In this document: positions 17,178-27,334 of the stretch, piece by piece | How positions within the stretch are numbered: the first letter of the stretch is position 1 | Layout of the letters: each line of letters opens with the position of its first letter | Assembly (NCBI GenBank): GCA_024693225.1 | Contig: JAILLI010000048.1 | Span: 1-44,878 of the forward strand | Direction: 5' to 3' | DNA: 44,878 nucleotides | Source of the DNA: Lachnospiraceae bacterium | Lineage (GTDB): Bacteria; Bacillota; Clostridia; Lachnospirales; Lachnospiraceae | Translations under genes and position numbers: made by a program | Notes under the pieces: model-generated | Databases searched by the model: none | Told to the model about the DNA's origin: nothing | Seen by the model: only the letters and a program-made list of their open reading frames with translations

Positions 17178-17208
17178 AGTAAAGTCGTGTATAGTGTGCA
17201 TACAGGCA

Positions 17209-17242
17209 CCGCCGCATACTATATGTTGGGGTTTTGCGGCGG
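17209..17242 (+). promoter_or_regulatory. GC-rich stem-loop in the DUF1015 leader
   Basis: CCGCCGCA (17209-17216) pairs perfectly with TGCGGCGG (17235-17242) around an 18-nt loop. It lies in the 5' leader and ends before the ribosome site (AGGGAGG). No T-tract follows, so it is more likely a stability or regulatory structure than a terminator. Confidence 0.5.
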
Positions 17243-17271
17243 CTGCTTATGATACAAGGGAGGAAGAAGGC

Positions 17272-18510
17272 ATGGCTACAGTCAGACCGTTTTGTGCAGT
17301 AAGACCCAGACAGGATATAGCATCGAGGGTTGCTGCCCTGCCTTATGATGTATATAACCGGGCGGAAGCGAAGGAGGAGACCCAAAGGGAGCCCCTGTCG
17401 TTTCTTTGTATTGACAGGGCCGAGACACAGCTGCCGGATGATATAGACACATATGATCCCAAGGTATATGAAAAGGCAAGGTCCCTTATGAGAAAGAGGA
17501 TAGATGACAACACTTTTGTTGCTGACAGGGATCCCTGCTATTACATATATGAGCTTGTAATGGATAAAAGGTCGCAGACCGGGATAGTAGGGTGCGCTTC
17601 CGTGGATGATTATCTTACGGGCGTCATCAAGAAGCATGAAAACACCCGAGCTGACAAGGAAGCTGACAGGATACGTCACGTTGACAGCTTAAGTGCCCAG
17701 ACCGGACCGATATTTCTTGCCTACAGGAGGCGGGAGGATATCGCCTCCGTTATAGAAAGGATCAAAAAGGAAAAGCCCATATATGATTTTGTATCACCCG
17801 ACGGTATAGGCCACAGGGTCTGGGCTATAAGACAGACGGCTGACACCGATGCCGTAAGCCGTGCTTTTTCGGACACTGACAGTATCTATATAGCCGACGG
17901 TCACCACAGATGCGCATCAGCCGTAAAGGTAGCTCTGATGAGAAGAGAGGCCCATCCCGACTATAGGGGGGATGAGGAGTTCAACTATTTCCTGTCGGTC
18001 CTCTTTGCGGATGATGAGCTTATGATCATGGATTATAACAGGGTCCTTAAGGATCTGAACGGGCTGTCTGTCGATGAAGTGATAAAGGCTCTCAAGAACC
18101 TGGGCACCCTCGATGAGACGGGAGAGGCGTACAGACCGGAGAAAAAGGGCTGTGTCGGTGTCTATATGGCAGGAAAATGGTACAGGCTTAAGTTTAATGA
18201 GGATCTGATACCGGATGATCCTGTGGAGGGGCTTGATGTTTCCGTTCTGCAGAACAATGTGCTGGACCCTGTGTTCGGGATAAAAGATCCCAAGACTGAT
18301 AAAAGGATCGATTTTGTCGGCGGGATAAGAGGACTGGGGGAGCTTGAAAGAAGAGTAGGAGCTGACTGCGCCATCGCCTTTTCCATGTACCCAACAAGTA
18401 TAGGGGAACTCTTTGCTGTGGCCGATGCGAACCTTCTCATGCCGCCCAAATCCACCTGGTTTGAACCTAAGCTTCGAAGCGGTCTCTTTATACATGAGAT
18501 TGAAGCCTGA
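17272..18510 (+). CDS. DUF1015 family protein
   Basis: A 412-residue protein of the DUF1015 family, seen from VRPFCAVRP near the start, ALPYDVYNRAEA and the central DGHHRCASA (209-217). The last motif resembles the conserved box of ParB/sulfiredoxin-fold proteins. Archaeal SerK, a free-serine kinase, belongs to that fold, and this gene lies just after serC-serA, so a role in serine phosphorylation is a reasonable inference. It is not shown here. The ATG at 17272 is chosen for its AGGGAGGAAG ribosome site; an upstream in-frame start lies inside the leader hairpin region. glgB follows closely. Confidence 0.85.
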   Translation: MATVRPFCAVRPRQDIASRVAALPYDVYNRAEAKEETQREPLSFLCIDRAETQLPDDIDTYDPKVYEKARSLMRKRIDDNTFVADRDPCYYIYELVMDKRSQTGIVGCASVDDYLTGVIKKHENTRADKEADRIRHVDSLSAQTGPIFLAYRRREDIASVIERIKKEKPIYDFVSPDGIGHRVWAIRQTADTDAVSRAFSDTDSIYIADGHHRCASAVKVALMRREAHPDYRGDEEFNYFLSVLFADDELMIMDYNRVLKDLNGLSVDEVIKALKNLGTLDETGEAYRPEKKGCVGVYMAGKWYRLKFNEDLIPDDPVEGLDVSVLQNNVLDPVFGIKDPKTDKRIDFVGGIRGLGELERRVGADCAIAFSMYPTSIGELFAVADANLLMPPKSTWFEPKLRSGLFIHEIEA

Positions 18511-18549
18511 AGGGTATGTCCCTGATACAGAATGATCCCGGAGAAGAAA

Positions 18550-20808
18550 ATGGACAAGAAACTTTACAAAATGATGGATTGGGCAAGAGTTGAGCAGATC
18601 GTGTATTCGGAGGAGGATGCCCCCTTCGGTTATCTTGGTGCTCACCATGTCGGAGGAGGCTGGATGATATCCTGCTTTATCCCCGATGCCGATAAATGCT
18701 CCGTTATACTGGCAGGCAAAGAATACAGGATGGACCGGATGGATGAGCAGGGCTTCTTTTCCGTCCTGATAAGGACCCTTTCCAAGTCCAGGATATCTTA
18801 CAGATTCAAGGTTACACGCGGCAGAAATACCGTCATAGAGGAGGATCCCTACAGGTTTAAGAATATCATCCCTGCATCAGTCTTAAGAGCCTTCGAGGCC
18901 GGCATCTGCTATGACATATACGAGTATCTCGGTGCGCATATAAGGAAGTCCGACGGGGTGTTGGGGGTCAACTTTGCCGTATGGGCACCCTCGGCAGTCA
19001 GGGTTTCGGTCGTCGGTGATTTTAACGACTGGGACGGGCGAAAGCATCAGATGCAAAGACGGGGAGATTCGGGAGTCTTCGAGATCTTTGTTCCGGGGGC
19101 CGGTATTGGCGATAACTACAAATTCGAACTTAAGCTCAAAGGGGGTATGGTGATCCTCAAGGCAGATCCCTACGGTTTTGGCGCCGAACTCCGTCCGGGG
19201 ACGGCATCAGTTGTCTGCGATATAAACTCCTTCAAATGGACCGATGAGGATTTCGTAAAGGACCGGGCTGCCTTTAATTCCAAAGACAGGCCCTTCCTGG
19301 TATATGAGTTATATCTGGGAAGCTTTTACAAGCCCGAGGACGGAAGGGAATTTGCAAATTACAGGGAGATAGCCGACAGGCTTATCTCATATGTAAAGGA
19401 AATGGGATATACCCATATAGAACTCATGCCGGTAATGGAGCATCCTTATGATGAATCCTGGGGATATCAGGTCATAGGCCTGTATGCTCCCACGTCGAGA
19501 TACGGAAGCTGCGAAGATTTCATGTATTTCATGGACAGGATGCATGATGCCGGGATCGGCGTCATACTGGACTGGGTACCGGCGCATTTTCCAAGGGATG
19601 TACAAGGCCTTGCAAATTTTGACGGTACATGTCTCTATGAACCTGAAGATCCGGCAAGGGCCGATCACCCCGACTGGGGGACCTTGTGTTTTAACTACGG
19701 AAGACCTCAGGTATCGAATTATCTGATAGCAAATGCCCTTTTCTGGATCAGGAAATATCATGCCGACGGTATAAGGATGGATGCTGTCGCTTCCATGCTC
19801 TATCATGACTACGGCAGGCAGGGCGGATACTGGGTACCCAACATCTATGGCGGAAATGAGAATCTTGAAGCTGTGGAGTTTTTGTGCCATCTTAATTCGA
19901 TCAACCGTAAGATGGAAACAGGGGCCCTTATGATAGCCGAGGAATCAACTGCCTGGCCCAAGGTAACGGGAGAACTTGATGATGACGGACTGGGCTTTGA
20001 CTACAAGTGGAATATGGGCTGGATGAACGATTTTCTGGGCTTTATCAGGCTAGATCCACTTTACAGGAGCGGCCACTACGGTGAACTGACATTTTCAATG
20101 ATCTACGCCTACAGCGAGAGATTTATCCTGGTCTTCTCACATGACGAGGTAGTTCACGGCAAGGCATCCCTTTTATCCAAGATGCCGGGGGACAGGGACA
20201 GACAGTTTGCAAACTTAAGAGCCAGCCTCGGATATATGTTCACGCATCCCGGCAAAAAGCTCCTCTTCATGGGACAGGATATAGGTGAGTGGGATGAATG
20301 GAGCGAAAAGAGGAGCGTCAGGTGGGATCTCCTCCAATATGAGGATCATATAAAGCTCAATTCCTATGTGAAGGCCCTTATAGGCCTGTATAAGGAAACT
20401 CCTGCTCTCTATGCCCTTGACAACTGCGTTGAGGGCTTTGAGTGGATCAACAATATTTCCGCAAATGAGACCATTATAGTATTTCTCCGTAAGGATGAGG
20501 AGGGTAATACAGTCCTTGTTGTACTGAACTTTGCGGATATAGACAGGCATGATTACAAGATAGGCCTGCCCTTCCCCGGAAAATACAAGGAGATATTCTC
20601 ATCGGATGATATTACCTTCGGAGGCAGGGGCCATAACAATCCTAGAGTGAAGCGGTCCAAAGATGATGAATGTGACGGCAGGCAGTACAGTATGAGGATC
20701 AATGTGCCGGCCCTGTCGGTATCGGTATTTACATGCACATATTATGAACCTGAAGAGCTTAAGTATTACCATGCTCCCGTAAAAAGGAAGAGAAAGCGCA
20801 GACGTTGA
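18550..20808 (+). CDS. glgB: 1,4-alpha-glucan branching enzyme
   Basis: Introduces alpha-1,6 branches into glycogen. The 752-residue protein has an N-terminal carbohydrate module (YLGAHHVGGGWMISCFIPDA), a CBM48 domain (about 130-230, with VVGDFNDWDG) and a GH13 barrel. All catalytic residues are intact: Asp411 in DGIRMDAV, Glu464 in IAEEST and Asp532 in SHDEVVHG, in contrast to the GlgX-like protein at 344-2263. The ATG at 18550 has GGAG six bases upstream; an ATG at 18532 has no site. The protein ends in an unusual basic tail, KRKRKRRR. The stop codon lies within the -35 box of the uppP promoter. Confidence 0.96.
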   Translation: MDKKLYKMMDWARVEQIVYSEEDAPFGYLGAHHVGGGWMISCFIPDADKCSVILAGKEYRMDRMDEQGFFSVLIRTLSKSRISYRFKVTRGRNTVIEEDPYRFKNIIPASVLRAFEAGICYDIYEYLGAHIRKSDGVLGVNFAVWAPSAVRVSVVGDFNDWDGRKHQMQRRGDSGVFEIFVPGAGIGDNYKFELKLKGGMVILKADPYGFGAELRPGTASVVCDINSFKWTDEDFVKDRAAFNSKDRPFLVYELYLGSFYKPEDGREFANYREIADRLISYVKEMGYTHIELMPVMEHPYDESWGYQVIGLYAPTSRYGSCEDFMYFMDRMHDAGIGVILDWVPAHFPRDVQGLANFDGTCLYEPEDPARADHPDWGTLCFNYGRPQVSNYLIANALFWIRKYHADGIRMDAVASMLYHDYGRQGGYWVPNIYGGNENLEAVEFLCHLNSINRKMETGALMIAEESTAWPKVTGELDDDGLGFDYKWNMGWMNDFLGFIRLDPLYRSGHYGELTFSMIYAYSERFILVFSHDEVVHGKASLLSKMPGDRDRQFANLRASLGYMFTHPGKKLLFMGQDIGEWDEWSEKRSVRWDLLQYEDHIKLNSYVKALIGLYKETPALYALDNCVEGFEWINNISANETIIVFLRKDEEGNTVLVVLNFADIDRHDYKIGLPFPGKYKEIFSSDDITFGGRGHNNPRVKRSKDDECDGRQYSMRINVPALSVSVFTCTYYEPEELKYYHAPVKRKRKRRR

Positions 20809-20833
20809 AGGATCAGCGTTTTTCTGCTATAAT
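20805..20833 (+). promoter_or_regulatory. uppP promoter
   Basis: TTGAAG (20805-20810), 17 bp, then a perfect TATAAT (20828-20833). The -35 box overlaps the glgB stop codon (TGA at 20806-20808). It probably drives the long downstream gene run. Confidence 0.75.
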
Positions 20834-20867
20834 TTTATGATATTTGTTCAAACAGTGAGGTCATGCC

Positions 20868-21746
20868 ATGAATGTGTTAAAAGCGATCATAATGGGGATC
20901 ATACAGGGACTGACGGAGTTTCTGCCGGTCAGCTCCTCGGGGCATCTGGGTCTTATAAAGGGTCTTACCGGGATGGATACCGGTAACAGCATACTCTTTG
21001 ACATACTTCTCCATTTTGCGACACTGGTCGCCATAGTCGCTGTCTTTTATAAGGATATCATCAGGCTGGTCGGCGAGTTTTTCGGCATGTGCCGTGACAT
21101 AGGGTTTAATATGGTGGCTTTCGGCAAGAGCCTTTCCGGCGGGAAGGAGCCAGCGTATGTGAGAGTGATAGACGGGCCCTACCGCAAGTTCGTTCTGCTT
21201 CTCATCATATCGACGATCCCGACCGGTATCATCGGTGTGTTCATGAAGGACATGGTTGAAAACACATCCGGGAATCTGCTGGTTACCGGTATATGCCTGG
21301 TATGTACCGGGCTGCTTCTTTTGCTTTCGGATTTTTTGGCGGAGGGCGACAAGAAGCTGAAGGAGATGGACAATGCCGATGCTTTTGCCATAGGTACGGC
21401 CCAGGGTATCGCAACCCTGCCCGGACTTTCAAGAAGCGGGACAACCATAGTAGCCGGTATGATCTGCGGCCTTGACAGGAAGTTTGCGGCCAGGTATTCC
21501 TTCATAATGAGTATTCCGGCAGTTCTTGGAGCTTTTGTACTGGAGCTGTTTGATCTTGGTGAGGAATCCATTACCGCAGGTGACGTGGGCTGCTATGCCC
21601 TGGGAATGGTGATAGCCGCCGTTATAGGCTTTTTTGCACTCAAGTTCCTGCTCAATATAGTGGTGAACAGGTATTTCAAATATTTTGCATATTATTGCGG
21701 ACTGATCGGTATCGTATCGATCATAATATATTTTGCCAGAAAATAG
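20868..21746 (+). CDS. uppP: Undecaprenyl-diphosphate phosphatase
   Basis: Dephosphorylates undecaprenyl diphosphate so the lipid carrier can be reused in cell wall synthesis; overexpression of the family gives bacitracin resistance. The 292-residue membrane protein has about eight hydrophobic segments and both active-site motifs: GLTEFLPVSSSGH (14-26) and LPGLSRSGTT (184-193). An AGTGAGG site precedes the ATG. It sits directly upstream of ftsK, and both serve envelope growth and division. Confidence 0.96.
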   Translation: MNVLKAIIMGIIQGLTEFLPVSSSGHLGLIKGLTGMDTGNSILFDILLHFATLVAIVAVFYKDIIRLVGEFFGMCRDIGFNMVAFGKSLSGGKEPAYVRVIDGPYRKFVLLLIISTIPTGIIGVFMKDMVENTSGNLLVTGICLVCTGLLLLLSDFLAEGDKKLKEMDNADAFAIGTAQGIATLPGLSRSGTTIVAGMICGLDRKFAARYSFIMSIPAVLGAFVLELFDLGEESITAGDVGCYALGMVIAAVIGFFALKFLLNIVVNRYFKYFAYYCGLIGIVSIIIYFARK

Positions 21747-21809
21747 CAGAGGTTCTGTGAAAAGGGCACAGGCAGCTGCATCAGTTTTACAAAGAGGTGA
21801 GGGAGAGAT

Positions 21810-24779
21810 ATGGCAACGGCGTCAAAAAGGGGTAGACGGCCTTCTCAGAGATCAAAGAAAAAGCTTAAGAAAAATCAGAATCCCGGAATAGCGGAGGAGA
21901 TACTTCTGTTCGGGGCTATAGGACTGTCGGTCCTTATGTTCCTGGCATGCTGTAAACTGCTCGGTTCTTTCGGTGAGGTTGTCGGAGGAGTTCTTATCGG
22001 GACCTTCGGGATGGTGGGGTTTTTGTTCCCCTTCATCTTTGTTGTGGTAAGTGCCTTCATCATCTCGAACAAATGGGAGAAGGTCGCCAAGGTAAAGCTT
22101 TTATCGAGCATAGTGCTGACACTTGTCCTGTGTATAGTGGCCCAGCTGCTTTTTTCATATGATACCGTTTCAAAGCCGGTCGACAGTCTTAAGGATTATT
22201 ATACCACAAAAGCCGTTAACGGGGGCTTTACAGGCGGTGTCCTCGGAAGGTTTTTCATCAGATTTCTGGGACTTCCCGGAACGATAGTCATACTTCTCGT
22301 ACTTTTCATAATATGCATAGTCCTTCTGACTGACAGATCCTTCTTTACCAGCCTCAAGGAAGGCGGCAGGATGCTGACGGAAGACGTAAAGCGCAATGCC
22401 AGGTATAAGCGCGAGGTCAATGAAGTCCGCAGTATGGAGAGAGAAGAGAGGGATCTTGAACGTTGGGCAAGGCGCAATGAAAAACATGAGCGACATATGG
22501 CCAAGAAGGAGGAAAAACGGGCCGCCCAGCTTGAAGCCAGAAAGCGTAAGATCGAAGAGCGCAAGGCCGAGAACGCATCAAGGATGAACTTTGATGCCAG
22601 TAACCTCAAGGGGCAGGATGATGACGGCAGAAGGATAAGTGAAGACTATTATGAGATAGAGGCGGTCGCGGAGGAAGCCGATGAGACCCTGACATATCCC
22701 GGAGAAAGCGTGGTCAGTGAAGAAGAGATCAGGGCCATGACAGGACCCGAATCCATCTTCTACGGCAATCCTTCCGAATATATCAGCGGGGCCGGGCAGC
22801 GTACGGAAGATGCACCGGAGGAAGAGGCGCCGGACAAGGAACCCGGGATAATGCAGAAGGCAAAGCTCGAGCCGCGGGATTACAAGGGAGATGTCACGGA
22901 GATAACCGGGTATTATGAAGGGGCCAGTGAAGAAGAGTTGTTCGGGAAAAGCGAGGTCATAGATGTACCCAAGCCTACCGTAAGGTCCATGCACAGGATA
23001 TCATTTTCTGCCGGGGAAGAGGCAGAGGATGATGAAGCTTATGATCCGTCTCTTAAAGAGGCATATGAACGTGATATCTATGTGGATGACACAGAGACCT
23101 TTGAGGATGACTACAGTGATGTTGCGGAGATCTTCGACAAGAGGAGCAACATAAACGAGGTTGTGCCCGGGACCAGGGAAAAGACCGAACAGAAGGCCTC
23201 GCACAGGATAGACCTTGCCGAGGAAAACAGGAAGCCTGCACCCGAATCACATGTGGTCGCCAAGGGAAAGAACATAAGAGGAAAGAAGGGCGGCAGGATC
23301 AAGCCACCGCCGGTAAACCTTCTTGATGAAGTGAGAGTGACAGGTAAGACCGATGCTTCCGCGGAACTGAATGAGACCGCAAGGGAACTTCGTGAAACCC
23401 TTAAGAACTTCGGCCTTGACATAAACATAACAGGTTCATCCAGGGGGCCTGCGGTAACAAGATATGAAGTCCAGCTGCCGGTCGGAGTATCCGTTAAGAA
23501 GATAACGGGACTGGCTGATGACATAATGATGAGCTTAGGGGCAAAGGATATAAGAATAGAAGCTCCGATCCCCGGTAAAAAGGCTGTGGGTATAGAACTT
23601 CCAAACAGGGAGAGCTCCATGGTTCATTTCCGGGAACTCATAGACAGCAAGACCTTCAAAAACTTTGATTCCAAGGTAGCTTTTGCGGTCGGAAAGGATC
23701 TGTCCGGTGACATTGTCGTTACCGATATAGCCAAGATGCCCCATCTGCTCATAGCAGGTGCTACGGGATCAGGTAAATCGGTATGCATCAATACCATCAT
23801 AATGAGCATACTGTACAAGGCCACACCCGATGAGGTCAAGCTGATCATGATCGATCCCAAGATGGTGGAACTGTCGGTCTATAACGGGATACCTCATCTG
23901 CTGATCCCTGTCGTTACCGACCCCAGAAAGGCCAGCGCGGCGCTTTCATGGGCTGTGGCCGAGATGACCAGCCGTTATCAGAAGTTTGCCGAGATGGAAG
24001 TGCGTGACATGAAGGGATACAATGCCAAGGTGGCATCCAATCCCTCGCTTGCAGCTGACGGCGACCATGAAAAGATGCCCCAGATAGTCATTGTTGTCGA
24101 CGAGCTTGCGGACCTTATGATGGTGGCCGCCAAGGAAGTTGAAGAGTCCATAATCCGTCTGGCCCAGCTTGCAAGAGCTGCAGGCATATATCTGATACTT
24201 GCTACCCAGAGGCCTTCCGTTGATGTCATAACAGGTATAATCAAGGCCAACATGCCGAGCCGTATCGCTTTTTCGGTCTCATCCAGTGTCGATTCGAGAA
24301 CGATCCTTGACATGGTCGGTGCGGAAAGACTGCTCGGCAACGGGGACATGTTCTTCTATCCGAGAGGTTATAACAAGCCGGCAAGGGTACAGGGGGCATT
24401 CGTAAGTGACGATGAGGTCATGCGTGTGGTCGAATTCCTGAAGGACCAGACCGATGGAGATGTTTATGATGAAAAAGCAAGGTCTGCCGTAGAAGCAGGC
24501 GGCGCCGGGGGATCTTCGCAAAGCCCAGGCCTTGTGGATCCGGCAGGTGCATATGACGATCTTTTTGCCGCATGTGCGACAGCCGTCATAGAATCGCAGA
24601 AGGCAAGCATAGGAATGCTCCAGAGAAAGTTCAAGATCGGCTTCAACAGAGCTGCCCGCATTATGGACCAGCTTGCCGATGAGGGTGTTGTAGGACCCGA
24701 GGAAGGGACAAAGGCACGAAAGATACTGATGACCATAGATCAGTTCAATGAATTACTTGAGGAGAAGAACCATCCATGA
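21810..24779 (+). CDS. ftsK: DNA translocase FtsK/SpoIIIE
   Basis: A septum-anchored ATP-driven DNA pump that clears chromosomes during division or sporulation. The 989-residue protein has a basic N-terminus, about four transmembrane helices (30-180) and a long charged linker (about 195-490) with a coiled-coil stretch rich in Arg/Lys/Glu. The motor follows, with Walker A GATGSGKS (650-657) and Walker [11 protein letters not shown] (759-768). A C-terminal winged-helix gamma domain (about 915-989) recognises orienting DNA sequences. It is longer than B. subtilis SpoIIIE, mainly because of the linker. It overlaps fhs by 4 bp (ATGA). Confidence 0.96.
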   Translation: MATASKRGRRPSQRSKKKLKKNQNPGIAEEILLFGAIGLSVLMFLACCKLLGSFGEVVGGVLIGTFGMVGFLFPFIFVVVSAFIISNKWEKVAKVKLLSSIVLTLVLCIVAQLLFSYDTVSKPVDSLKDYYTTKAVNGGFTGGVLGRFFIRFLGLPGTIVILLVLFIICIVLLTDRSFFTSLKEGGRMLTEDVKRNARYKREVNEVRSMEREERDLERWARRNEKHERHMAKKEEKRAAQLEARKRKIEERKAENASRMNFDASNLKGQDDDGRRISEDYYEIEAVAEEADETLTYPGESVVSEEEIRAMTGPESIFYGNPSEYISGAGQRTEDAPEEEAPDKEPGIMQKAKLEPRDYKGDVTEITGYYEGASEEELFGKSEVIDVPKPTVRSMHRISFSAGEEAEDDEAYDPSLKEAYERDIYVDDTETFEDDYSDVAEIFDKRSNINEVVPGTREKTEQKASHRIDLAEENRKPAPESHVVAKGKNIRGKKGGRIKPPPVNLLDEVRVTGKTDASAELNETARELRETLKNFGLDINITGSSRGPAVTRYEVQLPVGVSVKKITGLADDIMMSLGAKDIRIEAPIPGKKAVGIELPNRESSMVHFRELIDSKTFKNFDSKVAFAVGKDLSGDIVVTDIAKMPHLLIAGATGSGKSVCINTIIMSILYKATPDEVKLIMIDPKMVELSVYNGIPHLLIPVVTDPRKASAALSWAVAEMTSRYQKFAEMEVRDMKGYNAKVASNPSLAADGDHEKMPQIVIVVDELADLMMVAAKEVEESIIRLAQLARAAGIYLILATQRPSVDVITGIIKANMPSRIAFSVSSSVDSRTILDMVGAERLLGNGDMFFYPRGYNKPARVQGAFVSDDEVMRVVEFLKDQTDGDVYDEKARSAVEAGGAGGSSQSPGLVDPAGAYDDLFAACATAVIESQKASIGMLQRKFKIGFNRAARIMDQLADEGVVGPEEGTKARKILMTIDQFNELLEEKNHP

Positions 24780-26446
24780 ATACCGATATCGAGATAGCAC
24801 GAAATGCAAAGCTGATGCCCATAAGCCGGGTTGCGGCAAAGCTTGGGATAGGTGAAGAGGATATTGAACTCTACGGCAGGTATAAATGCAAGATCAGCGA
24901 ATCCTTTATGAGAAGTCTTGAAGGCAGGAAGAAGGGTAAGCTGGTCCTTGTTACGGCCATCAATCCGACACCGGCCGGAGAAGGCAAGACGACAACCAGC
25001 ATAGGACTTGCCATGGGTCTGACAAGACTTGGTAAGAAGGCGGTCCTTGCCCTTCGCGAACCTTCGCTCGGTCCCTGCTTTGGTATAAAGGGCGGGGCAG
25101 CAGGAGGCGGATACTCGCAGGTTGTCCCCATGGATGAGCTCAATCTCCACTTTACAGGTGACTTTCATGCCATAACTTCGGCCAACAACCTCTGTGCGGC
25201 TCTTTTGGACAATCATATACAGCAGGGGAACGAGCTTGGTATAGATACCAGGAATATAGTCCTGAAAAGATGCGAGGACATGAACGACAGGGCCCTTAGA
25301 AATATTGTCATAGGCCTTGGGTCAAAAGCCGATGGTTTTGTCCGGGAGGATCATTTTGTAATAACGGTTGCCTCTGAGATAATGGCCATACTCTGCCTTG
25401 CAAATGATATGGAGGATCTGCGCAACAGGCTGTCAAGGATGGTGGTCGCCTACGACTTAAAAGGTGGGATCGTTACCGCGAAGGACATAAAGGCGGTTGG
25501 AGCCATGATGGCCCTTTTAAAAGATGCCATCAAGCCAAATCTGATACAGACTCTTGAGAATACGCCCGCCTTCGTTCACGGTGGTCCTTTTGCCAACATA
25601 GCACACGGGTGCAACAGCGTCCGTGCCACAAAGGCTGCCCTTGCACTTGGTGATATAGCTGTCACGGAAGCCGGTTTCGGAGCAGACCTTGGTGCCGAGA
25701 AGTTCCTTGACATCAAATGCCCTCAATCCGGCCTTGCACCCGATGCGTGCGTGATCGTTGCCACGGTCAGGGCTCTTAAATATAACGGGGGAGTTGCAAG
25801 GGATAAACTTGGCGAGGAAAACCTGGAAGCCCTCAAAAACGGTATAGTCAATCTTAAAAAGCATATAGAGAACATGGGCAGGTACGGGATCCCCGTTATC
25901 GTTACCCTGAATGAGTTTTCAACCGATACCCAGGCAGAGCTCGACCTTGTAAAAGACTTTTGTCAGGACATGGGGTGCAGATTTGCCCTGTCAACTGTCT
26001 GGGCTAAGGGCGGAGAAGGAGGAGAGGCCCTGGCACAGGCGGTACTTGATACACTCGAGGAAGGAAAGAGTTCATACAGGCCCCTCTATGATACAAAGCT
26101 TCCCATAAAAGAGAAGATAGAGATCATAGCAAGACAGATTTACGGGGCCGGCGATGTAAGCTTTTCGGACAGTGCCGCAAAGAAGATGAAAGAGCTTGAA
26201 GATCAGGGATTTGCAGACCTTCCCGTATGCATGGCCAAGACCCAGTATTCACTTTCGGACGACCCCGCACTTCTGGGGTGTCCTCAGGGCTTTACGCTTG
26301 GGGTCAGGGATATGTATGTTTCGGCGGGTGCCGGCTTTATCGTAGCTCTGACCGGCAGTATCATGACCATGCCGGGACTTCCCAAGATGCCGGCAGCTTA
26401 CGACATTGATGTTGATGAGGACGGGAACATAACCGGGCTCTTCTGA
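24776..26446 (+). CDS. fhs: Formate-tetrahydrofolate ligase
   Basis: Makes 10-formyl-THF from formate, THF and ATP, feeding purine synthesis and one-carbon pools; in acetogens it is part of the methyl branch. The 556-residue protein shows the ATP-binding loop TPAGEGKTT and the family stretches [14 protein letters not shown] and [13 protein letters not shown]. The start overlaps the ftsK stop by 4 bp. folD follows after 39 bp, placing consecutive folate enzymes together. Confidence 0.97.
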   Translation: MNTDIEIARNAKLMPISRVAAKLGIGEEDIELYGRYKCKISESFMRSLEGRKKGKLVLVTAINPTPAGEGKTTTSIGLAMGLTRLGKKAVLALREPSLGPCFGIKGGAAGGGYSQVVPMDELNLHFTGDFHAITSANNLCAALLDNHIQQGNELGIDTRNIVLKRCEDMNDRALRNIVIGLGSKADGFVREDHFVITVASEIMAILCLANDMEDLRNRLSRMVVAYDLKGGIVTAKDIKAVGAMMALLKDAIKPNLIQTLENTPAFVHGGPFANIAHGCNSVRATKAALALGDIAVTEAGFGADLGAEKFLDIKCPQSGLAPDACVIVATVRALKYNGGVARDKLGEENLEALKNGIVNLKKHIENMGRYGIPVIVTLNEFSTDTQAELDLVKDFCQDMGCRFALSTVWAKGGEGGEALAQAVLDTLEEGKSSYRPLYDTKLPIKEKIEIIARQIYGAGDVSFSDSAAKKMKELEDQGFADLPVCMAKTQYSLSDDPALLGCPQGFTLGVRDMYVSAGAGFIVALTGSIMTMPGLPKMPAAYDIDVDEDGNITGLF

Positions 26447-26485
26447 GTCTGAAAGATACAGCCCCTTTTGGGCAGAAAGGATCAT

Positions 26486-27316
26486 ATGGCAAAGATAATA
26501 GACGGGAAGCTTATTTCCGCACAGATAAAGGATGAACTGAAGGAAAAGGTTGCAAAAGAGCATATAAAGGCTACCCTTGCGGTCATACAGGTGGGTAACG
26601 ATCCCGCAAGCTGCGTATATGTCGGAAACAAGAAAAAGGCATGTGAGTACATAGGGATAGGTTCGAGATCCTATGAACTTCCCGAAGAGACGACAGAGGA
26701 GGAACTCCTTGACCTCGTGGACAGATTAAATGCAGATGATGAGATAAAGGGAATACTGGTACAGCTTCCCCTTCCAAAGACCATTGATGAAAAGAAGGTA
26801 ATAAACCGCATATCCCCCGATAAGGATGTTGACGGTTTCCATCCCCAGTCCGTGGGCAGACTCTGTATAGGCGAGGACGGTTTTGTAAGCTGTACTCCCG
26901 CAGGTATAATAGAACTTCTGAAGAGAAGCGGTATTCCCATAGAAGGCAGGGAATGTACCGTCATAGGAAGGAGCAACATTGTGGGCAAGCCCATGGCACT
27001 ATTGCTCCTTGCAAATAACGGTACGGTGACCGTGTGCCATTCCAGGACAAAGGATCTTAAGGAAATATGTAAAAGAGCTGACATTCTCGTTGTGGCTGTA
27101 GGAAAGCCCAAAATGATCACATCCGAATACATAAAGGAAGGTGCCGTTGTCATAGATGTCGGTATCCATCGCACCGAAAGCGGAAAGCTGTGCGGCGATG
27201 TGGATTACGAGGATGTCCTGCCGCATGTTTCGGCCATCACGCCGGTTCCCGGGGGAGTAGGCCCCATGACCATTGCAATGCTCATGGTGAATTGTGTCAA
27301 GGCCGCAGGCTTTTAA
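26486..27316 (+). CDS. folD: Bifunctional methylene-THF dehydrogenase / methenyl-THF cyclohydrolase
   Basis: Interconverts 5,10-methylene-, methenyl- and 10-formyl-THF, normally with NADP(H). The 276-residue protein has the catalytic Tyr/Lys region [14 protein letters not shown], the motif [16 protein letters not shown], the Rossmann segment GRSNIVGKP and the end motif [11 protein letters not shown]. The ATG at 26486 is preferred because AAAGGA precedes it; an in-frame TTG at 26468 lies upstream of that site. It is part of the fhs-folD-nfnAB run, which joins folate chemistry with NADPH supply. Confidence 0.97.
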   Translation: MAKIIDGKLISAQIKDELKEKVAKEHIKATLAVIQVGNDPASCVYVGNKKKACEYIGIGSRSYELPEETTEEELLDLVDRLNADDEIKGILVQLPLPKTIDEKKVINRISPDKDVDGFHPQSVGRLCIGEDGFVSCTPAGIIELLKRSGIPIEGRECTVIGRSNIVGKPMALLLLANNGTVTVCHSRTKDLKEICKRADILVVAVGKPKMITSEYIKEGAVVIDVGIHRTESGKLCGDVDYEDVLPHVSAITPVPGGVGPMTIAMLMVNCVKAAGF

Positions 27317-27334
27317 GCCGTGCTGGAGAGATAA

